The notes under the pieces are model-generated. The model searched no databases. It worked only from the letters and a program-made list of their open reading frames with translations, and was not told the DNA's origin. The position numbers were made by a program, and so were the translations under genes. Shown here in pieces: positions 46,850-58,384 of a stretch of DNA of 64,000 nucleotides. Source of the stretch: Sambucus nigra. Taxonomy: Eukaryota > Streptophyta > Magnoliopsida > Dipsacales > Adoxaceae. The first letter of the stretch is position 1; each line of letters starts with the position of its first letter. The stretch covers positions 186,001 to 250,000 of the forward strand of contig CASBWL010000433.1 of the NCBI GenBank assembly GCA_949130495.1, given 5' to 3'.

Positions 46850-48060
46850 GGTAGAATTTCTTGAGATAGTCCAGATTGACTGGATGAGCCATCTCTTCCC
46901 CATCTAGGTCAGTGAGCATGGTGACACCGCCGGATAAGATTTTCTTCACAATGTAGGGGTCTCTCCAATTGGGCTTGAATTTCCCTTTGAGGTCCCAGAT
47001 GGGTTCTATTATCTCTTTGAGGGATAAATCCCCCTCCCGAACACCGCGATCCTTGACTCTCTTGTTGAATGATCGCGTTATTTAGCGATGGTACCCCTGT
47101 ATGCTGTAAAGTCCTTTTAATCTTCTTTCATCTAGGAGGGCTAGCTCATCAAGACGTCTTTGGTACCAGTCTTATTCACTAACTTTGCTTTTGAGCATAA
47201 TGCATAGCGAGGGTATTTCCAGCTCCACAGGTAGGACTGCTTCCATGACGTAGACCAGGGAGTAAGGGGTAGCCCCAGTAGAGGTTCGTATTGAGGTTTG
47301 ATAGCCCCAGTGGGCGTACGGGATCTGGTCGACCCAATCCCTACAACTTTCGGTCATCTTGCTGATGATAGCCTCAAGATTTTTATTGGCGGCTTCCACT
47401 GCACCATTGGTCTGAGGTCGGTAGGGAGAAGATTTGTGTCTCTGAATCCCGTACTCATTGACTACTTATGTGACTTCTGCTTCGAAATCCAACCCATTAT
47501 CTGATACCAGCTCGTGCGTGACCCCATATGGGCAGATGATATTCTTCTTGAGGAATTTGGCCACTTTCTTAGCGTTCAATACGGCGTATGACTCAGCTTG
47601 AACCCATTTGGTGAAGTAATCAATGGCGACTAGGATGAACTCATGTCCGTTTGAAGCGTTTGGCGTAACCTTTCCAATGATGTCGATACCCCAGGTGGAG
47701 AATGGCCAGGGAGAGGTCATGTTGTATAATTCTCGCGATATCATAGTACCAGTAGTAGCCCTACTCAAGATGAACCTGGGTCATGGTGGTCCAGTAGTAG
47801 CCCTGTCGAATAATTTTCTTGGCAAGCATATGACCATTCATGTGGGCCTGCATTCCCCGCTGTGGATTTTCTGCATTATCTTCTCAATCTCAGCCCCTGC
47901 GATACAGTGTAGATGAGTTCCATCGAGGTTCATCTTGAGTAGGTCTTTATGGCAGATGATGTACTGGGCGGCTAGTCTTCGAAGAGTCGTTCGATCTTTC
48001 TTGTTGGAACCCTCGGGATACCTACCATGTTTGAGGAGGCACCAGATATCATAGTACCAG
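46850..48060 (-). pseudogene. Tat element integrase, rearranged
   Basis: 47466-47768 carries the catalytic core: SPWPFSTWGIDIIGKV (first Asp), FILVAIDYFTKWVQAE and ELVSDNGLDFEAEV (second Asp). A break near 47465 separates it from 47172-47399 (AVEAANKNLE-like, WVDQIPYAHWGYQTSIRTS, the third catalytic region). The C-terminal end near 46856-46910 reads DLDGEEMAHPVNLDYL. The HHCC zinc finger upstream is disrupted: the CxxC half is missing, and a 15-base sequence, ATATCATAGTACCAG, occurs twice (about 47738 and 48046), suggesting a local rearrangement. Integrase would insert the cDNA into chromatin. Confidence 0.85.
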
Positions 48061-48560
48061 CAAATCGGCTAGTTCGGGATCTTCTGTAGAGACAAGTTCA
48101 ATATGGTAGCAATGGGTTGGTTTTTCTTTCTTTTGAACTAGGAAGGGGGTCATTGTTATTCCTTCGAGCATGTAGACCATGGAGGCCAAGGTAGTGAGAG
48201 CATCGGCTAGGTTATTCTTTGCTCGGGGTAGGTAACGAAAGGTGACATCTCAAAATCGGGAGGCTAACTCTTCTAATTCGGCATGAAAGGGTTGGAGCTT
48301 TTCATCCTTGACTTTCCACTTTCTGAGCACTTGATCGATGATAAGGGCAGAATCCTTGTAGACGTCAAGGTATTGAATACCTTTCTTGAGAGCAACTTTG
48401 AGGCCCATTGTGTATGCCTCGTATTCCGTCATGTTGTTGCTACAAGGAAAATCCAATTTAATAGCGATGGGAGTGTGGGAGTCATCTGGGGCGATCAGAA
48501 GTATCCCAATGTCATATCCTTTTTTGTTGGTAGCGCCGTCAAAGAACATTTTCCATCGAA
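48061..48560 (-). pseudogene. Tat element second RNase H (aRH, RVT_3 type)
   Basis: 48250-48549 encodes MFFDGATNKKGYDIGILL (first catalytic Asp), NNMTEYEAYTMGLKVAL (Glu) and LDVYKDSALIIDQV (second Asp), the archaeal-like RNase H found only in Tat-lineage plant gypsy elements in addition to the ordinary RNase H. All visible catalytic positions are kept. It lies between the first RNase H and integrase. This domain is the best evidence that the host element is Tat. Frame is broken on both sides. Confidence 0.88.
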
Positions 48561-49025
48561 GGCGGTCTTGAGTGGTGCAGAGGATATTTTCATCTGGAAA
48601 TTCGGAGATCTAGACATCTGCTTTGTCTATGGGGTAATCAGCGAGGTAGTCAGAGATGGCTCTTCCTTTAATGGCTTTCTGTGTGACGTACACGATGTCA
48701 AACTCGGTTAGGAGCATCAACTATCGGGACATTCGACTAGATAAGGCGGGTTTCTCAAGCAAGTATTTGATGGGGTCCATTCGGGATACAAGTTTGATGG
48801 GGAAGACAAGCATGTAGTGTCGTAACTTTTAGGTAACCCAGATAAGTGCGAGGCACGCCTTTTCCAAAGTAGTGTAGTTGACCTCGTACTTGACCAATTT
48901 GTGACTGGCGTAATAGATGGCTCTTTCTTTACGGGAGTCCTCAAGGTATTGGGCTAGTAAAGCCCCAGCTGCAGTGTCGGTTATGGTTAGGTATATGAGC
49001 AAAGGGAGACCAGACTGTGGTGGCA
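48561..49025 (-). pseudogene. Tat element first RNase H (part left of element B)
   Basis: 48829-49025 contains LPLLIYLTITDTAAGALLAQ, RAIYYASHKL and YTTLEKACLALIWVT. This is the RNase H domain attached to RT; the second half (48717-48830) is in a shifted frame. At the position expected for the catalytic Asp the text reads LTITD. The domain starts inside the right-hand fragment at 59469: removing element B and one copy of the TGGCA duplication leaves the reading frame continuous across the junction. Confidence 0.82.
49021..49025. other. Left target-site duplication of element B
   Basis: TGGCA, identical to 59469-59473 on the other side of B. Confidence 0.95.
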
Positions 49026-50337
49026 TGAGAGTGCGCATGCGTTAAAATGAATTAATTATTTAATTAAATTCAAATTTCAGACCCAACAATTTTTCTTGCA
49101 AATAAACAAGATTGGAAAAATTAATTGAAGTATGCAAGACAGTCACAAAAGAGGAAAAATACCCGAAGGGCAAAACCATTTATTCCACTATAATTTTGTA
49201 ACTCAAACTTACACGGATTACAATGAAATAATTTGACACACAAGTACCCGCAGGTGTTGGTTGGCGTCGTCAGCAATGGAACAACCTCAGCAGCTCCACA
49301 AGAACACTCAGTTCTATTTCAGCAAAAATATGTCTTTGATTCCACAAGTCAATTCATACAAAGTAGATGGGTTTATGAATTTTTGGACAAAAGACTTCGA
49401 ACCCTTAAAGGTGAAAAGAAGACATTAAAAATTGAAGAACACAAAAGAATTTTTTCTTTTTGAAGAAGTGCTCTGTCAAAATAATTTTTCTTCACACTTA
49501 AAAACTGTACGTGCATGATTATTTTACAGAGAAGATATGATGAAGAAAACACATGCACGTTACTGGTTATTTTTATCCATAAGAAAGCCGTGAGAGATTG
49601 GATAACTTATGTCAAGAAGCGTGTTAAAAAAACATCAGATTTTCCTTATCCCTTATCTGTACGCACCATTAATAAAAACTTAGTCATATGTCAATCATTG
49701 GCATGCCAATGATTGGCACATTACAAAAAAACGGCTCCCCAAAAAGAGGCTTGCTTTAGCCGAGAGTCAGCTTTCAATTAAAAGGAACCAAAAAACTTTT
49801 AAGGCTTTTGAAAGTCACCTGTTAAGGTGCATGGTAGATTAAAACAATAGGCATGAAGAACCATATCCTTTAAGGTTTTTTAGAATAGGACTAAACCTTT
49901 AAAAAGGTAAATAAGTTCAAGCCAATGATTGGCTCCCAATGAAAAAGTGCGCCCCTACACTTATCATTTCAGTGGGCGAGAAATAAAAGGCAACAATGGC
50001 CTTAAAAAAATGTTGCGCCCCCACCCTTCTCCATCAGCTCATTTTGATTTAAAAAAAAATTTATTCAAAAGAAATATTTTTCATTCCTTTTTTTTTTGAA
50101 AAAAAATCTTTTAATCAAAAAGCTTTTAACAATATCTTTAAAAACAATCCCAAAGCTTTAAATATAAATTGCAAGTGGAACTAAAACTTATTTTTACCAA
50201 AACTATCTCGTTGGAGCTTGAATGTCGAAGTGCACTTGAAATTCGGATACGAAGTTTGTAAATGATAGCTTCCTCGGTTCTTTGTTGACTTGTAGCGGTA
50301 TACGACATATTTAAATGTGACGGACAATGTCCTTACA
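49026..50337 (-). repeat. 3' LTR of element B
   Basis: 1312 bp, TGAGAGTGCGCATGCG to GTCCTTACA. A shared block GAGGAAAAATACCCGAAGGGC (broken here as read) lies near 49152. No DNA insertion in this copy. Confidence 0.94.
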
Positions 50338-51950
50338 AATCTCCCCCTATGTCTATGCCGGTACAAAATAAAAATTCTGAATTATCAATCACAAGAATGA
50401 CCTATACAAATCTACCCTCCCAAGACAATCATGGAAAGATAAAATGGCAGGTCTTCAAACTTTGCTTCAACAATCAATTTTTCAAAGCTCCAAGCTTTTC
50501 TCATCAGGGTGTGTAACAATTTGATCTTAAATCTTCGCGTACCTACATACATGAGATAAAGCAAAAACCTCATGACGTATTGAGTTTGAAATGATATAAA
50601 CATAACATAATGAATGTTAGCACAATCAATTCTCCCCCATACAAAAACTCCCCCATAATATCATAATTCGTTCTCCCCCTTTTTATTTAACCGAAATAGA
50701 CAATGGAGAAGAGAAATCTCATAAAGCAAAACGAGGTGTCACAGTAATCAAGCAAACAAACTGTTTTTGTTATTTTTTTGATTTTTCACACAAAATATAC
50801 AACAAAGAATCACACCATGAAAGAACACAAAAACAACCAAGTCGATGATAGCGTAAATGAAGTGGTGTGATCAAATTCGATAGGAAAATCAATGCATAGA
50901 AACATGACATATGTGCACGATGAATATTGGATACTCCTAACAAATGAACTCAAAATCTTCCTTTGGTGTAAAAAAATGGAAATATGAGACATTGACTCAA
51001 TCAAATCAACAAATCAAAGCTAAAAGCTGATTTCCACACCAATAACGTCCAAAACGATTTAATGCTTTTTCAGGACTTTCAAGGAAGTGCAAACCCGTTT
51101 TAATTCTCCAACCAAACTCCCTCAGATTTATATTTTGAATAGAGGTAATATAAATTCTAAAACTTTGGAGAATTGAAGGTGAAATCTTAATGGCCCATTT
51201 TTGGCATGAATTGCTTTTTATAGCCTTTACATTTTTTCGGGCTCTTTTAACCTCTTTGGACCCCGGATAATAAAATTCCTCCATTTTTAGGTCCTTTTTA
51301 ACGGTGGCTTTTGCGCAAAGGATAGATAATTACTTTTCGCAGCCCCTCCCCGTTCTCATATATACACACAGTCTCACCAAATCGGTTTTTACATGCATTC
51401 CAATCTTGTCAAGTTTAATCACATATCGTACGTTGTATAGACAGAATTGAGATGAAAACACTCAAGCCAATATGTGATAGACAAGTGCAATAATCAAATA
51501 TAGTTGTGCATGTGTGCAATAAAGGAGATAGAAGTCGAACATGTAGAAAGATATCACTAATCACATCTCAAATACTCCAAACAATGCAAAGCACATGAAT
51601 GAAATGATGTAGCGTCTCAAATCTCTATCAAACAGTCACATGGATAAATGAAATGAAATTGTGACTCGGCTATCGTAAATGCTCATCCACAAAAGGTGCA
51701 AAAAAAATACAATTTTTTTTTTGGATTTTTCAAAATTTTATTAAAATAAAATCTTTTTGAGCTTTTCTAAAATTTTTAGGAAAAGAAAATCTTTTTCGAT
51801 TTTTGCAAAAGAATAAATAAATAGTTGTACAACAAAGCAATAATACATATAAAACAAACTAGCAATAGGAAGCATATGATATGAACATGAAAAAGCATCC
51901 TATTCTAGACATAGACCAACCCCTTAGTCAACTATGCAAATCCCCAAAGA
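50338..51950 (-). other. Element B polypurine tract and 3' noncoding region
   Basis: The PPT reads AGACATAGGGGGAGATT on the minus strand (50338-50354). About 1.6 kb follows up to the end of RNase H without a convincing gene. A 92-codon frame (51006-51284, minus) has no recognisable domain and no signal peptide or membrane segments, so an env-like gene is not supported. 51700-51800 has A/T-rich imperfect repeats. Confidence 0.7.
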
Positions 51951-52737
51951 CTTCCTAAGACTCTCAAATCTAAGGGAATCTAAAGGATTCGTGAAAATAT
52001 CGGCTAACTGAACGGTCGGTGGGAACAAAACTCAGGGATACGACTTTCTCCTCAACTAACTGTCGTATAAAGTGCTCACGTATCCTGATGTGCTTTGTGC
52101 CCGAATGCTGGACAAGATTGCGGGATATGTGTATCGCGCTCATGTTATCAAAAGGAAATGGTCATGGTGTCCTATGAAATCCCATAATCCTCCAGAGTTT
52201 GCTTCATCCACAAGAGTTATGTGCAACAACTCCCGGCGGCTATGTACTCAGCCTCCGTAGTGGACAAAGAGATAGAAATTGGCTTCTTGCTCAGCCAGGA
52301 GACAAGAGCAGAACCAAAATAAAAACACCCACCAGAAGTGCTTCTACAACCATCTACATCCCCGGCCCAATCGGCATCTGAATAGGCAGACAAACGGTCA
52401 TCAGTATCAAAGGAATACCAAATACCATATGAGAGAGTCCCACTCACGTATTTAATAATACGTTTTAGAGCAAGTAAATGTGACTCTTTCGGGGACGTCT
52501 GATATTGCACACAGACTCCAACACTAAAGGCTATATCGGGATGACTGGCAGTCAAGTAGAGAAGACTACCTATCATACTCCGATATAAGGTTTGCTCTAC
52601 GTCCTTTCCTGAAGTGTCCTTACTAATCTTGGTAGTGGTACTCATAGGTGTACGTGCATGCTTAGCGGAGTCTAAACTAAATTTTTTCACTAGGTCTCTA
52701 GCATACTTGGATTGGGAGATGAACATCCCATCCTCTA
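51951..52737 (-). pseudogene. Element B RT C-terminus and RNase H
   Basis: 52217-52726 contains MFISQSKYARDLVKKFSL, LYRSMIGSLLYLTASHPDIAF and the RNase H features YSDADWAGDVDGCRSTSGG (first Asp) and SLSTTEAEYIAAG (Glu). A stop separates it from the RT part at 52738. A frameshift near 52216 leads to the final part (NMSAIHISRN, HIRIREHF), traceable to about 51960. Confidence 0.9.
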
Positions 52738-52738
52738 G

Positions 52739-54130
52739 CTAACGAACCTGGAGACCAAGGAAGAAAGTAAGCTCACCAACCATGCTCATCTCAAACTCAC
52801 TTTTCATCTCCTCTTCAAAGTGACGAGCATGTTGAGAGCACGTGGATCCAAAGACTATGTCGTCCACATAGACCTGGGCAACCAAAATCGCACCGTCATC
52901 TCTCCTGACGAACAACGTCATATCAACTCCCCCTTTCTTGAAGCCACGGACTAAGAGATAGGAAGTAAGCCTCTTGTACCAAGCACGGGGTGCTTGCTTC
53001 AAACCATACAAGACTTTTCTCAGATAGTAGACGTGCTCTGGGTGCTGAGGGTCTTCAAACCCTTTTTGTTGTTCCACATAAACCTCCTCCTGTAGAATGC
53101 CATTTAGAAAGGCACTCTTGACATCCATCTGATATAACTTGAAGCGCAGATGACATGCAATGGCGAGTAGAAGACGGACGGACTCAAGCTTCGCAACAGG
53201 AGCAAATGTCTCCCCAAAGTCTACACCCTCTATCTGTGTGTAGCCTTGAGCGACCAACCTAGACTTATTTCTGATTATGGTACCATTTTCATCCATTTTA
53301 TTCTTAAAAATCCACCTGGTACCTATCACATTAGTCTCACTAAGTCGGGGGACGAGTTCCCAGACATTATTCTTTTTAAATTGAAGTAACTCATCCTGCA
53401 TAGAAGATATCCAGTGTTCATCCTTGAGTGCTTCTTTATGATTCTTGGGCTTGACTTTAGACGTGTAGCAAAAATGGCTAACAAGGTTCTCTAGCTGAGC
53501 ACGAGTCTTGACCCCTAGAGTGGAATCACCAACAATGGCAGGAGGTTCATGACTCTTAAGAACCCCAGTGGGTGTGTCCCCTAGCACAGGAGTAGGGTCC
53601 ACAGAGTGTGAGAGAGGGGAAAGTAAATCACTGTCAGAAAAGTCCTCATCCTCACACTGAAGGTTAGGATCAATAGCCGTCGGAGGTTCGTCATCTTGCA
53701 CCGTGACATTTATTGATTCTATAACCTTAGAGCTCTTCAGGTTAAAAACCCGGTACGCTCTACTATTCGATGAATATCCTATCAATATTCCCTCGTCGCT
53801 CCGGGAGTCAAACTTTCCTAATTGCTCTCTATCCTGTAGGATGTAGCATTTACTCCCAAAAACACGAAAATACGCCAGGTTGGGTTTCTTACCAGTCCAC
53901 AATTCATAAGGTGTCTTAAGTGTGTGTGGACGCAAGTAAACCCCATTCACTGTATGGCATGCAGTAGACACTGCCTCTGCCCAAAATCTCCTAGAAACCT
54001 TACGACCTAGAAGCATAGATCTAGCCATTTCCTGGATCGTTCTATTTTTTCTCTCAACAATCCCATTTTGCTGCGGAGTCTTTACAGCAGAAAACTCATG
54101 TTTGATCCCAAGGCTATCACAATAAAGATC
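52739..54130 (-). pseudogene. Element B integrase C-terminus and reverse transcriptase
   Basis: A 429-codon open stretch (54028-52739). It opens with the end of integrase (RRFWAEAVSTACHTVNGVY, ELWTGKKPNLAYFRVFGSK), then the connector (DEGILIGYSSNSRAYRVFN) with acidic spacer. RT follows with TRWIFKNKMDENG, YTQIEGVDFGETFAPVAKL, MDVKSAFLNGILQEEVYV, LYGLKQAPRAWY and the active site VAQVYVDDIVFGS near 52865. It ends MVGELTFFLGLQVR before a stop. This is the best preserved pol segment in the window. Confidence 0.95.
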
Positions 54131-54793
54131 TACCTTTGCTTCCTTAAATTCTGTGCCGTTGTCACTACAGATCCTATTAATAGTGACTCTGTGTTAGTTT
54201 TGTAGGACACAACACTTGGTCGTTAAAAACTCTACAACATCTGATTTCTCTCTCAAAAAACCTACAATCGAATATTTGGAGAAACCATCCACCATTAGGA
54301 GGATATACCTCTTACCACCCAGACTCTCAGTACGAGTAGGACCCATAATATCCATGTGAATCAGCTTAAGAACACGAGAGGTGGTAATGGAATGTAACTT
54401 CCTATGGGGGCTACGAACTTGTTTACCCAACTGACAGGGTCCACAAACCGCGGAAGTTAGTTTTCCAAGTGATGGCAAGCCATGCACTAGGTCCTTTTTA
54501 ACAAGACGATCTAAATCTCTAAAGTTCACGTCACCTAGACGTCGATGCCACAGATCCATAGGAGAGATCGTGGCGTTGCTGCAGACAAATAAGGGTTTGG
54601 GTATAATCCCATAGTAGTTATCATCAGTCCTCACCCCTTGTAATAATAGTTTACCGGTTTGATCATATACATTACACTCATTCCGATCAAACATTACTGC
54701 AAAGTCAGCGTCGTACAGCTGGCTAATGCTGAGTAAATTAGCTTTCAAACCTTTTACGTACAGGACATTCTCTAGCTTAGGAAATCCAGGCAT
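54131..54793 (-). pseudogene. Element B GAG-pre-integrase and integrase core
   Basis: 54194-54793 has LENVLYVKGLKANLLSISQL, the zinc finger WHRRLGDVNFRDLDRLV...CGPCQLGKQ (the His of LGH has become Asp) and the first catalytic Asp region LIHMDIMGPTRTES, followed by YILLMVDGFSKYS. The core continues in another frame through 54180-54040 (DNGTEF-like text, then HEFSA...QQNG). Breaks at both ends. Confidence 0.9.
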
Positions 54794-55177
54794 CTATACA
54801 GTCCCTCGTCCTACTATGCTATATTTGCTCCTATCTCCAAATGTGACCTTGCCTTCCTTTCGATCCTCGAGGGAGGTAAAGAAGGATACGCCACCAGTCA
54901 TGTGTCTAGAGCAGCCACTGTCAAAATACCATTGGGAGGTATTATGTGCTTTGAGAGCGACATGAACAACAAGGGCGTTTTCATCTTTCTTAGGTACCCA
55001 AGAAGTGGTAACCTTTTGTTTACCCTTGTTGTTGTTGGTTTTAGCCGGGATGCAGGATGCATTCACTGACGGCAAGGACATCCGTCGGAATTCCTCCATC
55101 AAACTTTGTGATGCAGAAGCTAAAAGCTCAACACGCTCTCTCAGACTGGTAAAATCATCAGTACGATGTGGTGGAGA
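54794..55177 (-). pseudogene. Element B protease
   Basis: 54794-55102 contains the copia protease active site WYFDSGCSRHMTGG, with intact DSG, followed by KEGKVTFGDRSKYSIVGRGTV. A stop separates it from the GAG-pre-integrase segment. The N-terminal side is Lys-rich (NNNKGKQKV). Aspartic protease, expected to act as a dimer to cut the polyprotein. Confidence 0.9.
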
Positions 55178-56100
55178 CTAAGTACATGAAGTCCAGCCCA
55201 AACTATAGAAATACTCTCTCAGGTGGCCTTTTCTTTTGTAGTACGTACAAAAGAACACAGTTTTAGGCAGACCTTGGTTTGCTTTTCTCGGCCGAATACT
55301 TCTCTTGGGGTTTGATGGGTGGCCATATGGAGTAGTCGTAAACTTAGGGACTGGTCCAGGTGTAATCTGAGAGGTGGAAGCACCATCCAAACCAATTCCC
55401 GTCCTTTCACCAAATCCCAAGGCGAGGGCAAGGAGCATCTTTCCCATCTTACCAGATCTATCCTCAATTTGAACCTTGACTTCTCGTGCTCTCTCAAGAT
55501 CATGAGTGAGCTGGGCAACAAGGTCTTCCATAATCTTTCGAGCCTCTTCGGATGCACAGAGGTCTCTTGTCAGATTATCCACTTGTTTAGTCAAGTCCCC
55601 CTTTTCTTTCTCACAACTATTCTCTCTCTCATCACAAACTAACTCTCTCTCTCAAGGCAATGCTAAACGATGCCTCTCTTTCTCTAGACTCTCCTAATTT
55701 CTTTTCAACGGTGACGATCCTAAGAGCTAACGCTTTGTTACGCTTTTTGGTTTTGAATGATTCGGCATATAAATCGGCGTAGGCGCATCTAAGATCATTC
55801 TCGCTCTCACTTCCAACATCCTCTCCCTCACTCTCATTACTGTCAAGGTGTCCATGTGAGATGGCATCATCATCGTCATGACATGCAGTAGGAGAACCTC
55901 CATGACTAGCCATGAATGCGGTGAAGTTGCATTCATGCGGTGATTCATCTCCAGAATCCACCGACTCGACCTCGCTATCGTTACTCAATGTGGCTTTTAG
56001 GACAGCTTTGCCCTTGCCTTTACGCTTCAACCTAGTGGCACACTCAAAAGCCTTATGGCCTCTACCGTCACATTCTTAACATCTCTCTTCATCTCTCTTG
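55178..56100 (-). pseudogene. Element B gag C-terminal region with two zinc knuckles
   Basis: Near 56044-56092 a first knuckle reads C-stop-EC-DGRGHKAFEC. 55632-56030 is acidic (EVESVDSGDES, ESEGEDVGSESENDL) with a coiled-coil-like run. 55178-55594 has another heptad region (LVAQLTHDLERAREVKVQ) and a second knuckle remnant FFCTYYKRKGHLREYFYSLG. Same layout as family A at 4620-5640. Stops separate the parts. Confidence 0.85.
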
Positions 56101-56285
56101 GGGTTGTCCTTTTTATCTTTTTCATCTTTCTTGCCATATTTATTTTTCTCAAAATTCCTTTTATCTTTAAAATTGCCATTTTTTAATTTGAGAATTTTTT
56201 TGAAATTTTTGGCAAAAAGAACGAAGTTGTCTAAATCAAATTCTCCCTCAGAATCAGACGCTTCTATCTCTCTCTGTTTAGACGC

Positions 56286-56992
56286 TTATTTCCTTTTAAC
56301 GGACCCCTCACCCTTTTTAGCCTGGGCTTTAAGTGCAATTTCCTTATCTTTCGATTTAACAGACTTAGGAAACATGTCAATTTCGAAGGTTTGTAAGTTT
56401 CCTACAAGTTCCTCCAATTTTAGCGTTTTTAAATTACCCATAGAATTTAGCACAGTGACTTTAGGGATAAAACGCTTAGGCAGTGATCTAAGAATCTTTT
56501 TAGCAACTCTAGCATTAGGAATGTGTTCACCAAGATTAAAGCTAGTGTTTACAATATCAGACAACCTAGCATAAAAGTCATCAAAACTTTCAGTCTCAAG
56601 CATGGTGATAGTTTCAAATTGAGTTGTTAAGTTTTGCAATTTAGACTCTTTCACAACATTAGTTCCTTCATGGGTAAGTTGAAAAACATCCCATGCCTCT
56701 TTTGACGTGGTGCACGTCATTATTCGTCGGAACTCATCGGGTGTGACAGATCCGGAAATAACACTTAACCCCTTAGAATTAAAAGATGACCATTTAAATT
56801 CCTCTTCAGTCCATGTAGTGACAGATTTTAAATTAGTCACGTTATTAACAGTGACGGAGGGAGGAGTCCACCCATTTTCAACCAAAATCCAGACACGTTC
56901 ATCAATGCTTTTAATGCAGATCTCATGCGAGCTTTCCAGTAAGCATAGTTTGTTCCGTCAAAAACTGGCATTTTATTATATAATTTTTCCAT
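56286..56992 (-). pseudogene. Element B gag N-terminal domain (UBN2-type)
   Basis: The ATG at 56992 begins MEKLYNKMPVFDGTNYAYWK, just inside the PBS. A frameshift near 56920 shifts to the frame VENGWTPPSVTVNNV, TSKEAWDVFQLTHEGTNVV, FETITMLETESFDDFYARL and LRSLPKRFIPKVTVL, ending in a Lys-rich tail before the stop at 56286. The frameshift leaves the annotated start out of frame with the rest. Confidence 0.92.
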
Positions 56993-57053
56993 TTTGAACA
57001 CGCCCTATTTAAAAAAAATTGCGGAAAATTACACGGTATAATTGTGTAATTGT

Positions 57054-57064
57054 CTCTGATACCA
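57054..57064 (-). other. Primer-binding site of element B
   Basis: TGGTATCAGAG on the minus strand, initiator tRNA-Met type, three bases from the LTR at 57068. Confidence 0.92.
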
Positions 57065-57962
57065 ATTTGAGAGTGCGCGTGCGTTCAAATGAATTAATTA
57101 TTTAATTAAATTCCAATTTCGGATCCAATAATTTTTCTTGCAAATAAACAAGATTGGAAAAATTAATCGAAGCATGCAAGACAGTCACAAATGAGGAAAA
57201 ATCCCCGAAGGGCTAAACCATTTATTCCACTATAATTTTGTAACTCAAAGTTACATGGATTACAATGAAATAATTTGACACACAAGTACCCGCAGGTGTC
57301 GGTTGGCGTCGTCAGCAATGGAACAACCTCAGCAGCTCCACAAGAACACTCAGTTCTATTTCAGCAAAACTATGTCTTTGATTCCACAAGTCAATTCATA
57401 CAAAGTAGATGGGTTTATGAATTTTTGGACAAAAGACTTCGAACCCTTAAACGTGAAAAGAAGACATTAAAAATTAAGGGCCTGTTTGGTTTGCAACTAT
57501 AATTCTGTTTTCTGTGTTTAAATACAATTCTGATAAAAATCTTCGTTTGGCAACCTGTTTTTAAACACAGAATTATAATATTGCTGTGTTATAATCAAGT
57601 TTTTCAGAAAACAGATTTTGGGTGTTTTATAACATCTGTTTTTTTTATTTTTCAACTTAGAATTATTCATTCTTAATATTTTAAAGCAATTATACCTTAA
57701 TATATAATATACATACATAATACATTAATGTGTGTAATTCTTATAAATAAAAAATATATATGTACATATACACAAAATTACGTATGGAATAATATAAAGT
57801 TAAATAATATTATCAATAGATACATGATACTTATATATAGTTTTATACATATATTATTAATGTATGGAATAATATAAAATATACATATAGTTCATATGTA
57901 TTGAAAAATATTATCAATTCATGTATGTATATAATTTTATAGTGAATTATATATGCGACATC

Positions 57963-57963
<1 letters not shown>

Positions 57964-58053
<90 letters not shown>

Positions 58054-58054
58054 T
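57964..58054. repeat. (TA)n and (GA)n microsatellite in the Harbinger-like element
   Basis: About 35 TA units followed by about ten GA units. A (TA)n tract recurs near 58182-58200 and a (CA)n tract near 58357-58380. Confidence 0.95.
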
Positions 58055-58058
58055 TAAA

Positions 58059-58318
58059 CTCCCTAACATACCTCATTAAATATACCTAAAAATACATGAT
58101 ATTAAATGTACGTGTATATAATTTATGATGTATGTATGTATGTATATGTATACATTCATGTATCATGTATGTATGAAAGTTATATATATATATATATATA
58201 AACTCCACAACATACCTCATTAAATACACCTAAAAATACATGTTATTAAATGTACATGTATATAATTTATGATGTATGTATGTATGTATACATTCATGTA
58301 TCATGTATATATGAAAGT
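58059..58318. repeat. ~140-bp tandem duplication in the Harbinger-like element
   Basis: Two copies, about 58059-58198 and 58200-58318, each with ACATACCTCATTAAATA, CCTAAAAATACATG and CATTCATGTATCATGTAT in order. The second is slightly shorter. Confidence 0.82.
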
Positions 58319-58343
58319 TTTATGTATGTTTATATGTACATAC

Positions 58344-58384
<41 letters not shown>

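Noticed and set aside
48283..48711. Plus-strand 142-codon frame
   Set aside because: Antisense shadow of the Tat second RNase H.
51006..51284. Env-like gene in element B
   Set aside because: Only 92 codons, no membrane segment, no similarity recognised.
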